64,000 bases of DNA from NCBI GenBank assembly GCA_030180135.1, contig CM058236.1, forward strand, positions 63,205,728 through 63,269,727. Direction: 5' to 3'. Below the pieces are notes generated by a model. It did no database searches. It had not been told where the DNA came from and saw only the letters and a list, made by a program, of their open reading frames with translations. Source of the DNA: Orychophragmus violaceus. Taxonomy: Eukaryota; Streptophyta; Magnoliopsida; Brassicales; Brassicaceae. Positions 44,601 to 54,659 of the stretch are shown piece after piece. The translations under genes and the position numbers were made by a program. Within the stretch, counting starts at the first letter, position 1; each line of letters opens with the position of its first letter.

Positions 44601-47600
44601 ACGTTCACAAATAAACATGATCGTTCACGGTTTTAGATTAAGTACATACCGTCTCTATCCCGCCAGAGAGATTCTCGGCCGCCTGATTTCCATCTCCGTC
44701 CAAAGGGAGGACCTCTGAAGCATCGTTTAGTTCTTCCGGCGGTTCGTTAGCCAAACCCGAAGACTTCGATCTTCCAACGGTCTCAGAGTCTTCCTGTCCA
44801 ATGAATGGTCATATGTCCGTTAATGAACGTTCACAAATAAACATGATCGTTCACGGTTCAAGATTTAGTACATACCGTCTCTATCCCGCTAGAGAGCTTA
44901 TCGTCCGCCTCATTTCCATCTCCGTCCGAAGGGAGCTTCTCTGCAGCGTCGTTCCTCTCATCCGACGGGACGTTAACCGGCACGTCTTCGTTAACATTGA
45001 GCTGGACTGGCGATTCAGAAACCGTAGCACGCTCTTCAGTACGCTTTTTCTTCCTTACAAAAGTTTTGAGCTTACGATTCTTCTGATTGCGTGCCGCCTT
45101 ACAAGCAGCTACTGTCACACCACCTTTAGGACAATTTCTATCACGTGTTTTAGGACTTTGATCAACAAAATCATCCGCTAACACATCTCTGGCTACGTTA
45201 CCTGGGGCCGTCTCCTATAAGAATTAAACATCAAAGGTTAGATCAATAAATAACAACAAATTTACGTTCGTAAAGATAATAACAGGTTCACAATAAATTA
45301 CCGGCGGCTGCTTCTCCTTCCACTTTTTACTGGTCCTTCCAACGGACACTGATATTCTCGCGGAACGCTTAGTACGGGCTATAGGGTCAACACTGCCACT
45401 GACACGTCCTGTTTGGGAAGGCTCCATAATTGGACTAGCGTCCCCGGTGAGCACCTCAGTTTCAAAGTGAACCCATTTTTTCTTCTTCTTTCTCACACTA
45501 GGATCAGGGATACAAATGCCATCATCTGGAATCTCGTCGTCCTCTCTACTTTCCATGACCCGCTTCTTATCCACCCTAACTAAGTGGTACTTTTTTAAAA
45601 GCGTCTCAAGGGTTTTCTTGACAATGGCCTCCACCTCCAGACGCCACTCTTTCACCCACAAAGATTTGCTGCATCCTACTGATTCTGCTACGGCTTCACC
45701 AATCACCGACTCCCTCTCCTTCACCCACCAACCTTGATCCATTCTCGAGAAGCTCCTCTTGGCAGAAAGACCTGCGACACCATCGACATCAACGCTGCTA
45801 TTGGCTCTCTTCTTTCCATTTCCCTTGGGTTCACTCTTCTTACGTTCTTTCTCTTCTTTGTTCTTCGCATAAACTACCATCTCCCCTGGTGTCAGCAACC
45901 TAGGACACGATCTGTCTCCTCCGGGCCAAGACCTACGATTTAGCTGTATGGACGCATTACCCTCTTTCAGGATTGCCTCCAAGTAAGCTATGCTCTCATC
46001 CTCTTCATCATCATCACTCCATTCCCACGTTTTAGGATCCACTTCTTCACCGGAAGCATGAAGAATTGAATCTATAGTAAGCTGTAAAAGTATCATAGCT
46101 ATGTCAAATAACAGCGTCTACAACAACCAAACTGCTATATAACTTGGTAAGATATATACGTTCACACAAGTATATTTACGTGTTCTTATATACGTTCATA
46201 TCCATAATATCATAGATATATACGTTCACGCAGTGGACTATAATATGTCTAAAGGATCATGTATCATACCTCGGGGAGGCTCTCGACATTGATGAGATCT
46301 TTGTAGTCGATAGTCTTCTTTTTGTACAACCCACTGCAGGAACGAGGGTGAAGTCTACCTCAGCAGATGCACTTGGGAGCTTAGCATGTAGCTCCATTAT
46401 TGTTTCAAGGGCAAGCAGCTGAATTGCTATTGGGAATCCTCGCATGCTTATCGAGGCCATTGTCAACCTATCCTTCATACCCTTATTCCTTACCATATCC
46501 GTGAAGTTGAGCATGGTTTGCTCAAACGCCTTCCGGCCCCATGGAAACGATAAAAACTTGTCTAGATCTTTCACAAGTTCAACGGTCTTACGGGAAACCT
46601 TTCCGTACTGATTCTCAACGGCAACCACCCTGTCAGCAAGTATGACAAGGGCTAGCTGCAACCTCGTGTCTCCCTCCATTTTTTTCCCTGACTTCAGACG
46701 GTTGATGAGCTGATCGATACTCCCGTCTTTGCCCATCTGCCCTGCCGCAATCAATGTGTCCCAATGATCTGGAGCAACTGTTTCAAAGCAGAAAATACAT
46801 TTTATTAAATCATCTCACAAGACTAACAAACCAACTTACATATGTATCAAATTCACTCTCTACTAAATAATGTTGGTGATGTATCAGATTCACTGTCTAC
46901 TACTGAATACGGTTGGTCCCACATACCTTGCGGTGCATCAACTGCCTGCTCCTCAGAAAGGTTCACGGCCTCCCCCTCGTGTTCTTCTGATACGATTTCT
47001 GCTGTTTCAGAAGAGGTTTTCTCGTAGGGGTCACATTTCAATACAGTTACTAGATAGAACTCCCTTAAAGAGAACTTGATGGCCTTAGGGCCGAAGATAA
47101 ACCAAAGCTCGTGACGTCTATTACACTGAGCCTGACGTGTGAGAAGACCATGTACCAATTGCCCCGAAAAAGCCAGTTTTCTCAAAGGTATATCGAATAA
47201 CTTCCCGAACTGCGACTTCATGATTTTTTCCATCTCCTCCTTGTGATCTTTCAAGGCAAGAGATAATTCCACTAAATAGTCTGTTTTAGAGTAGGAATGA
47301 AGTTTCTTCCCTGTTGGATAGTGATTCCGACAGAACCACCTCTCCGGTAACCGAGTGTCGCAAACATCGTCATCATACTCAAACGGTGGTATGCAATCTT
47401 CATCAAGAATAACTGCGTATACGAGCCATTAACCAAAAGTAATTCAGTTTTATATGAACGACCATAGAGGAATATAACGTTCATATCCGATTTTGAATCA
47501 GATCCGAGAAATAGTTATTCCTTACAAATACATACAACCAAGCGAGAATCCTAAAACCAGCCCAACAATAACATAAAACCCTAATTACGGAAAAAAAACT

Positions 47601-47803
47601 TTACCTTCAATTTCAGAATTGAATGAATTATCACTTGCATCAAATTTCTCTAATTGAAAACATAACCCAAAAGCACAAAAGGCGAACTCCAAATCGATTA
47701 AAAAAACTTGTTCACTTTACATGCACCGAAAATCGATTAACATTCAATACAGTAACTAACCGGAATCCGCGAAGGCGTCGCTGTTGTCTCTGCGGCCCAT
47801 CAT
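41621..47803 (-). CDS. DUF1985/ULP-like gene (candidate vanC-type anti-silencing gene)
   Basis: A many-exon minus-strand gene. Exons read with matching splice sites and phases include 47803-47761, 47649-47605, 47412-46927, 46777-46270, 46081-45302, 45214-44876, three 144-bp copies (44793-44650, 44567-44424, 44341-44198), several short exons to about 42710, then 42445-42361 and 42271-41621. DUF1985 is clear (LPERWFCRNHYPTGKKLHSY; ELWFIFGPKAIKFSLREF; FLSFPWGRKAFEQTM). An acidic/basic linker follows. The C-terminal C48-like domain reads IYMPMRWHDDRWVGLIID, LLDTRH and DSGPVIVKYLEML, where family members have HWV and DCGP, so catalytic His and Cys are Arg and Ser. An apparent 1-nt frameshift near 46337 and an in-frame TAA near 42708 suggest this copy may be damaged. 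Its introns carry TGAACGTTCA motifs. Confidence 0.74.
44193..44875 (-). repeat. 226-bp exon-plus-intron tandem repeat
   Basis: CATACCGTCT recurs at 44193, 44419, 44645 and 44871, a period of exactly 226 bp. Each full unit consists of a 144-bp exon (48 codons, phase preserved) and an 82-bp intron with GT-AG ends. Each intron holds TGAACGTTCA or close variants plus GATCGTTCAC and GAATGTTCAT. Exon 45214-44876 ends with a diverged copy of the same protein unit. Duplicating the unit lengthens the protein by 48 residues without changing frame and adds motif copies at the same time. Confidence 0.9.
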
Positions 47804-48169
47804 TACTTCTCTACCTCTGTTCCTCAGGTTCTCCCCACGAAGCATAACGAAAGGTAGATGAAAGGTTTTGATGTTCCACTTTAATTTAAATTTTGGCAGT
47901 TTAATTTTAAATTGTAAGTTAAGTAAATAAAAATAAAAACAGCCCTCCCTGTACCACGCGCAGTCTAATCAGTTTAAAATATTAGTATTTAATCGGTGTC
48001 AAAAAATATAACTCCCACTCGCGTTAGAATGGAGGACGTGTCTCTGTAAGGGCATATGAGACAAATCCACGCTGGAAGTGTCACGTGCTCCATGACACCG
48101 AAATAAATTGTCAGTCCCTGCATAACAGAGACAATAAGTGTTACTCGGCCCAATTGCTCTATATAATAG

Positions 48170-48348
48170 GCAGTATATATAGTAGGCAGTCATGCAAGAT
48201 ATAAGCAGTCATGGTAGAAGAATCCGCAGGTATAATTTTGAAATAAATTCCTTCACCACTTTAAATAATAAGACTTTGATTGCAACATAGAACAAAAAAG
48301 ATCATTTAAAACTCTTAAGTTACACATGTCACGCCACTCTATATCATA

Positions 48349-48424
<76 letters not shown>

Positions 48425-48484
48425 TAAGCCACTCGTCTGATGCTTATATGATAGACAAAAATGTCAGAAACCGTATATCCTCAC
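48170..48484. other. Host flank between MULE and LTR array, with a (GA)n microsatellite
   Basis: No gene. A perfect GA dinucleotide run of about 34 units lies at 48353-48420. The stretch ends with CTCAC (48480-48484), the target duplication of the retrotransposon array that follows. Confidence 0.8.
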
Positions 48485-50167
48485 TGTAACACCCGTTTCC
48501 CGGCGAACCGGAGACACGGTATTAGGGCACCCGTTGAACCCATTTCGGTCTAACCGGGATACCTTCGCAACTTATCCCAGGACCCGGCGCTTCCTTCATA
48601 TTCAAATTCACCAATGACGTCACATGATCGAATAAATTCCGCATCCGGACATGCAAGAAAACGGGGACATGGAAAGGGAAAGAGGACTAAGTAGTTGTTT
48701 CAAACACAATTACCCAGTGAGGGCGGATTTAAAGAACCCGCGATCCCGGCTTACGCCACACAACTACGAAACACAAGTCCTAAGCTAATATCACCTTGCA
48801 ATCATCACCCGAAGGCTTTCACCACACAACCTATGTCTGATGGACTACTACCGCCCAAAGGGCAAACAATTCAACAAGCCCAGAAGCCCGCCATTGGCTC
48901 CGGTGCCCAATAACAACACAACTTGGGGGGCTCGCCAAAACCCCCTTACGACGATACAAGGGTCACGTACCTTTCAACCAAATCCCTCGGTACGCGAGCC
49001 GCCAAACAGCACCCTTTCGGGGGCCCTACCACAGTTCTAAGTAATACAAGTCCTTCACGCACAATCAATGTTTTCAATTAAGCGATAACCTAGCATTCAC
49101 ATTATGCATATTACTAGTCCTACGCTACCTAGGAAAGACAATATTAACTAAGGACTATCGTCCGGAATTGAATACGGCAAGCAAGGGGTCAGAACCGATC
49201 CTCACCTTGGCCAAAGAATGGTAAAATCGTAATTTGGAAACTTCATGATCCCGAACGGACGTAAGATCAGGAAAGAGGACGAATAATAAAGCGGTTTAGG
49301 CTTTTGAATCACTTAAATCGGGCTTAGGACGAGCTAGATATGAGCGAAAGAAGGTTCTTAGTTCAAATCACTTAACTGATCTAAACCGGGTTTGAAATTG
49401 GAATTTGAAATCGAATTGAAATTGGTTTGAGGCTAAACCGGAATTGAAATCAATTTGGGCAAACCGAAGTAAACCGGATTCAATTAAATTAAACCGAATG
49501 AAAACCGAAATTGAAATTGAATTGGCTAAACCGGATTAAACCGAAAAATAGATTTAAATTGGATCGAATTCGAATTGGGTGGTAAACTGAACCGCACCAG
49601 CCTAATCAGAACGATCGGTCAACGGCGGCGGTCAACATTCGGCGACGGCGGCTCCGACGGCTCTGGCGGCGGTCAACAGTCGGCGACGGCGGCTTCGACG
49701 GCTTCTCCGGCGACGACGGCGGCGGCTAGCTCCGGCGGCGCGTGGCCACGCGTGGATCTCATGCTCCCGGCTCCTCTCCGGTGCGTGGGGGCGCGTGCGG
49801 CATCTCCTCGGCTGGTCACAATGGTGGGCTCGGTTTATCGAGATTTGGGGTATTTTAAAAGTTATGATGAAAACAACTCGTTTTTCTTTAAAAGTCTCTA
49901 AATCTAGGGTTCCAAAAATTACCTAGTGTGGGTGGAAAGGTGAAAAACGTGAAGATGACTTCCTAGGGCTTCGGAGAACGCGGGATCTCGACAGACCTTC
50001 GCCGGGAAAGTTTTAGAATGGTGGTTCAGAAGGATGGGCCTCTGTTTATAAGAAAAGGAGGGGGAGGAGTCTAGGGTTTCCAGAAAAGGCAATTGGGCTT
50101 GGGCTTTTTGGCTGGGCTTCCCCTTTTTTCTACAAAAATTTTTGGGCCTGGGTTTGGGTATGTTACA
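48485..50167. repeat. LTR 1 of the array
   Basis: 1,683 bp. It contains AAACCG / GAATTGAAATTG-rich sequence (49380-49570) and a GC-rich CGGCGG block (49610-49740). Compared with LTR 4 it lacks about 39 bp near 49810. Plus-strand ORFs inside, such as 48695-48913, recur in all LTRs only because the LTRs are similar. Confidence 0.88.
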
Positions 50168-51792
50168 ATTCCCCCCCCCCCTTGAAAAGAATCTATCCCG
50201 AGTTGTGAAGGACTCGGTTTCCCGGTCGCTACGTAACTCAAGGGTACCATCTACTCATGGTGTGGGGACTGGGCTACAGAAAGCCTGTTCGGAAGGCACG
50301 AGATGAAAAAGAATGAATATAATAATAAAAACGTAGGGCTACATACTATAAATAATAAGTAGGAAAACCAACTATGCGAAAAACGCGGAAAACTCGAATC
50401 GAAAGCAAAAACCCCAATATCTAAAAGAATAACTATGCCTTACTCCTAACACATCCCTAAGTCCCCCGACTCTAGCCACTCGGTGATCCTGGGGTCCGGT
50501 ATTCAAGGTCCATGTCGCCCCGGTATAGCTGATCCTCATCGTTCCCACACTCCTCTCGGTCTGACTCTGTATATGAATGGGTGATCACTGGGCGTACCTC
50601 TTCCTGCTCTTGCCTCTGCGCAGCCTTCTGCTGCAGCCTCTGCTCCTGCTCCCAAGCGGCCTACTCCTGCTCCCACTCTGCCCACTGCTGGTCCATCCTC
50701 TCTTGTATCCACTCTCGGGTAGACTTCTGCTCCCTCAACCATGCATAATCCACAGCCTCATGCTCTCGCCTCAAACGCAGCTCTCGGTCCCAAGCAATTT
50801 GCTACTCTGCCATCACCTGCTGTCTGTTGGCCTCGTCCCTCTGGTGCCGCTCTCGCACGTGATGTCGGTAAGCTGAATCCCTCTGGTTCCTCTCCACTGA
50901 CTTTGCATACCGGGCTGCCATCACCACTAGCTCATAATCTCCAAATTCCCTCCCATCTGTCATCCCTTGGCGGATCTCCGGTAACAATCCGTCCATAAAC
51001 ATGGTCATCATATGTGTTGAGGATCGGGGATGGGTGCAACCGGCTCTCCAGACGAACATGCTCAAGTAGTCTTCCATACTCATCCCAGCCATCTGAAACG
51101 GCCGGGGCACGTCCCGGGGAGGCGTTTACGCTTGAGGCCTTGCGGTCGACGCTCCCGGGGTGTCGTCCTCTTCGGGATCGCCTCGGGTCCAGACTCAGGG
51201 TACAATGCATCATGCGGGGCTAAGCGTCTCATGGTCATGAAACACACACGTGCTGGTGGGTCGAAGTGACTCTCCTCCACTGCTGGCTCCTTCCCAGGTC
51301 TCCAAACACTAGGTGCATCCATCGGATCAGCATATGTTGACGGATCAACGACGGGCGTCTTCCGTGGTCGGCCTCTCCCTCTCACTGATCTCGAAAAGGT
51401 CCCAACTGATGGAAGCACGGGTCTAACTATGGGATGTGGGGTGGGTGGCGGAACGGAACCCGGGGTCACGGCTAGCATCCCGATCGTGAGGCGTCTCCTA
51501 TGGCGCGGCGGTGCACTCCTCCTGGTCGAAGCACGGGCTCGGTGCATACTCGGACCCAGATTCATAGCTCGAATCGGTGGACATCCTGCATAAAATAATA
51601 CTAAGTGAGGTCACAACAGGAGATAATCAGTGATCTTTTGGTGTTTGAAAAGATTTTCGCAAAGTAACCGTTTTAGTAAATATTTCGCAAACATTTTGAA
51701 AAAGATTTGAAAACAAGGCTTTGGGGTAAACAACGAAAGCTGATCTCCCATGACGGGACTAGGAGATCTTAACCTAGGCTCTGATACCAAAT
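50168..51792 (-). pseudogene. Internal region 1 with broken gag
   Basis: Gag begins at 51594 (MSTDSSYESGSEYAPSP). A roughly 16-20 bp deletion relative to the second copy shifts the frame near 51540, and further shifts split it into pieces at 51565-51080, 51110-50802 and 50742-50536. The gag-like core (PRPFQMAGMSMEDYLSMFVW) is recognisable. The primer site CTCTGATACCA (plus strand) lies at about 51780-51790. Confidence 0.78.
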
Positions 51793-53041
51793 TGTAACAC
51801 CCGTCTCCCGGCAAGCCGGAGACGCAGCATTAGGGCACCCGTTGAACCCATTTCGGTCCAACTGGGATACCTTCGCAACTTGTCCCAGGACCCGGCGCTT
51901 CCTTCATATTCAAATTCACCAATGACATCACATGATCGAATCAATCCCGCATACGGACCTGCAAGAAAACGGGGACAGTGAAAGGGAAAGAGGACTAAGT
52001 AATTGTTTCAAACACAATTACCCAGTGAGGGCGAATTTAAGGAACCCGCGATCCAGGCTTACGCCACACAACTACGAAACACAAGTCCTAAGCTAATATC
52101 ACATTGCAATCATCACCCTAAGGCTTTCACCACACAACCTATATCCGATGGACTACTACCGCCCAAAGCGCAAACAATTCAACAAGCCCCGAAGCCCGCC
52201 ATTGGCTTCGGTGCCCAATAACAACACAACTTGGGGGGCTCGCCAAAACCCCCTTCCGACGATACATGTGTCACGTACCTTTCAAACAAATCATTCGGTA
52301 CGCGAGCCACCAAACAACACCCTTTCGGGGGCCCTACCACAGTTATAAGTAATACAAGTCCTTAACGCACAATTAACGTTTTCAATTAAGTGATAACCTA
52401 GCATTCTACGTTCTCAAGCAATCACATTGTGCAATCACTAGTACTACGCTACCTAGGAAAGACAATATTAACTAAGGACTATCGTCCTGAATTGATTATG
52501 GCAAGCAAGGGGTCAGAACCGATCCTCACCTTGGCCAAAGAAGGGCAAAATCGTAATTTGGAAAATTCATGAGCCCAAACTGACGTCAGATCATGAAAGA
52601 GGACAAAAAATAGAGAGGTTTAGGCTTTTGAATCACTTAAATCGGGCTTAGGACGAGCTAGATATGGGCGAAAGAAGGTTCTTAGTTCAAATCACTTAAC
52701 CGATCTAAACCCAGTTTGAACGTGGATCTCATGCGCCCGGCTCCTCTCCGGCGTGTGGGGGCGCGTGAGGCATCTCCTCCGTGATCCGTTTACGGCTCTG
52801 GCTTCGTCTCGTCGAGCTGGTCACGATGGTGGGCTCAGTTTCTCGAGATTTGGGGTATTTTTAAAGTTATGATGAAAACAACTCGTTTTTCTTTAAGAGC
52901 CTCTAAATCTAGGGCTCTATTTATAAGAAAAGGAGGGGGAGGAGCCTAGGGTTTTCAGAAAAGGCAATTGGGCTTGGGCTTTTGGGCTGGGCTTCCCCCT
53001 TTTCTACAAAAAAATTTGGGCCTTGGTTTGGGTATGTTACA
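51793..53041. repeat. LTR 2 of the array, internally deleted
   Basis: 1,249 bp, about 0.4 kb shorter than its partners. The AAACCG-rich and CGGCGG blocks are missing, with the junction near 52720 (CCAGTTTGAACGTGGATC). A second deletion near 52915 removes sequence around CTAGGGTTCC. Confidence 0.86.
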
Positions 53042-53476
53042 AATCTCCCCCCTTGAAACGAATTCGTCCTGAATTCTAAAAGACTCGTTTTCCTGGTCGC
53101 TACGGAACTCAAGGGTACCATCTACTCAGGGTGTGGGGACTGGGCTACAAAAATTTCGTTCAGAAGGCACATGATGAAAAAGAATGAATATAAAAATAAA
53201 AACGTAAGGCTACATAGTTTAAATAATAAGTAGGAAAACCAACTACGCAAAAACCGCAGAAAACTCGAATCGAAAGCAAAAACCCCAATATCTAAAATAA
53301 TAACTATGCCCTACTCCTAACACATCCCTAAGTCCCCGAATCTAGCCACTCAGTGATCATGGGGTCCGGTACTCAAGGTCCATGTAGCCCTGGTATAGCT
53401 GGTCCTCATCGCTCCCACACTCCTCTGGGTCTGACTCTGTATCTGAATGGGTGATCACTGGGGGTCCCTCTGCCTG

Positions 53477-54451
53477 CTACTGCCTCTGCTCTTGCTCCCA
53501 AGCGGCCTGCTCCTGCTTCCACTCTGCCCGATGCTGGTCTATCTTCTCATGTATCCACTCTCGGGTAGACTTCTGGTCCCTCAACCATGCATAATCCACA
53601 GCCTCCTTCTCCCGCCTCAAACGCAGCTCTCGGTCCCAAGCAATATGGTTTTCTGCCATCACCTGCTGTTTGATGGCCTCGTCCCTCTGGTGCCACTCTC
53701 TCACCTGCTGTCGGTAAGATGAATCCCTCTGGTTCCTCCCCACTGACTCTGCATACCGGGATGCCATCACCATTAGCCCATAATCTCCGAACTCCCTCCT
53801 ATATGTCTTCCCCTGACGGATCTCCAGTAACAGCCTGCCCATAAACATGGTCATCATATGCGTCGAGGATCGGGGATGGGTACAACCGGCTCTCCAGACG
53901 AACATGATCATGTAGTCCTCCACACTCATCCCAGCCATCTGAAACGGTCGGGGCACGTCTCGGGGAGGCGTCAGCGCCTGAGGCCTCGCGGTCGACGCTC
54001 CCGGAGTGTCATCCTCATGTGGGATCGCCTCAGGTCCAGCCTCAGGGTACAATGCATCATGCGGGGCTAAGCGTCTCACGGTCATGAAACACACACGTGC
54101 TGGCGGGTCGAAGTGACTCTCCTGCACTGCTGGCTCCCTCCCAGGTCTCCTAACACTGGGTGCATCCATCGGATCCGCAGATATCGACGGATCAACGACG
54201 GGCGTCTTCCGTGGTCGGCCTCTCCCTCTCACTGATCTCGAAAAGGTCTCAACTGATGGAAACATGGGTCTACCTACGAGATGCGGGGTGGGTGGCGGAA
54301 CGGAACCCGGGCTCACGGCTGGCATCCCGATCGTGAGGTGTCTCCTCTGGCGCGGCGGTGCACTCCTCTTTGTCGAAGCACGGGTACGTAGAACACTGGT
54401 GGGGCTCGGTGCATACTCGGACCCAGAATCAGATCTCGAATCGGTGGACAT
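53477..54451 (-). CDS. gag-like protein of internal region 2
   Basis: An open frame of 324 residues from MSTDSRSDSGSEYAPSP (start at 54451, just after a TATGCAG/G acceptor-like site) to EQEQRQ. The N-terminal half is Pro/Arg-rich (RSVRGRGRPRKTPVVDP). The centre, PRPFQMAGMSVEDYMIMFVW followed by MTMFMGRLLLEIRQG, resembles the second half of a Ty3/gypsy-type retrotransposon gag domain. The C-terminal third is a highly charged helix (REWIHEKIDQHRAEWKQEQ). No zinc knuckle and no pol domain are present. It is the only intact coding sequence of the array. The upstream in-frame codons to 54481 are probably not used. Confidence 0.72.
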   Translation of the reverse strand: MSTDSRSDSGSEYAPSPTSVLRTRASTKRSAPPRQRRHLTIGMPAVSPGSVPPPTPHLVGRPMFPSVETFSRSVRGRGRPRKTPVVDPSISADPMDAPSVRRPGREPAVQESHFDPPARVCFMTVRRLAPHDALYPEAGPEAIPHEDDTPGASTARPQALTPPRDVPRPFQMAGMSVEDYMIMFVWRAGCTHPRSSTHMMTMFMGRLLLEIRQGKTYRREFGDYGLMVMASRYAESVGRNQRDSSYRQQVREWHQRDEAIKQQVMAENHIAWDRELRLRREKEAVDYAWLRDQKSTREWIHEKIDQHRAEWKQEQAAWEQEQRQ

Positions 54452-54659
54452 CCTGCATAAAATAGTACTAAGTGAGGTCACAACAGGAGATAATCAGTGA
54501 TATATTGGTGTTTGAAAAGACTTTCGCAAAGTAACCGTTTTAGTAAATATTTCGCAAACATTTTGAAAAAGATTTGAAAACAAGGCTTTGGGGTAAACAA
54601 CGAAAGCTGATATCCCAGGACGGGACTGGGAGATCTTAACCTAGGCTATGATACCAAAT

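Larger units (their letters stand above)
20986..44833. repeat. Dispersed palindrome TGAACGTTCA (22 exact copies)
   Basis: Exact copies were read at 20986, 31890, 32102, 32185, 32398, 34113, 34343, 34378, 34410, 34619, 34640, 37441, 37504, 38911, 40367, 40390, 41395, 43019, 43789, 44372, 44598 and 44824 (start positions). Many one-mismatch forms (such as ATCGTTCAC and TACGTTCAC) extend the pattern to about 47460. The extended form is usually TGAACGTTCACA. Copies lie in introns and intergenic DNA, not in exons, and none was seen in the inserted Copia-2 or outside the MULE. Under random sequence less than one copy would be expected in 64 kb. Probable role: binding sites for an element-encoded protein (inference). 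Confidence 0.9.
20187..48159. mobile_element. Large VANDAL-like (non-TIR) Mutator-like element
   Basis: One element is proposed from the combination of a mudrA gene at one end (20638-31870), a DUF1985/ULP-like gene at the other (47803-41621), and TGAACGTTCA motifs throughout the non-coding DNA between them but not outside. Candidate 10-bp target duplications TATATAATAG lie at 20177-20186 and 48160-48169. The left end begins GGATTTTCGGCAAAACTAAC. The ends lack long inverted repeats, but both carry GTAACACTT and CACGTGAC in opposite orientation within 250 bp. Between the two core genes are an E2-like gene and a cluster of F-box-like genes. Without the 7.7-kb Copia-2 insertion the element is about 20 kb. 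Gene content is secure; exact borders are tentative. Confidence 0.66.

Noticed and set aside
44193..44875. Regular 226-bp repeats considered as a CRISPR-like or satellite array
   Set aside because: Eukaryotic context; each unit is an exon plus an intron with proper splice sites, so exon amplification explains it.
48695..48913. A 72-codon plus-strand ORF recurring at 52003-52221 and 54870-55208
   Set aside because: It lies in each LTR on the strand opposite to the element and is similar only because the LTRs are copies. It has no domain and its 3' part varies by indels.
49575..49901. GC-rich Ala/Ser-rich ORFs in LTRs (also 55799-56098 and 63013-63399)
   Set aside because: They are produced by the CGGCGG block of the LTR, are low-complexity, and shift frame between LTR copies.
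50577..50876. Leu-rich plus-strand ORFs over the gag region (also 53447-53722)
   Set aside because: Shadows of the Glu/Gln/Arg-rich gag C-terminus encoded on the minus strand.
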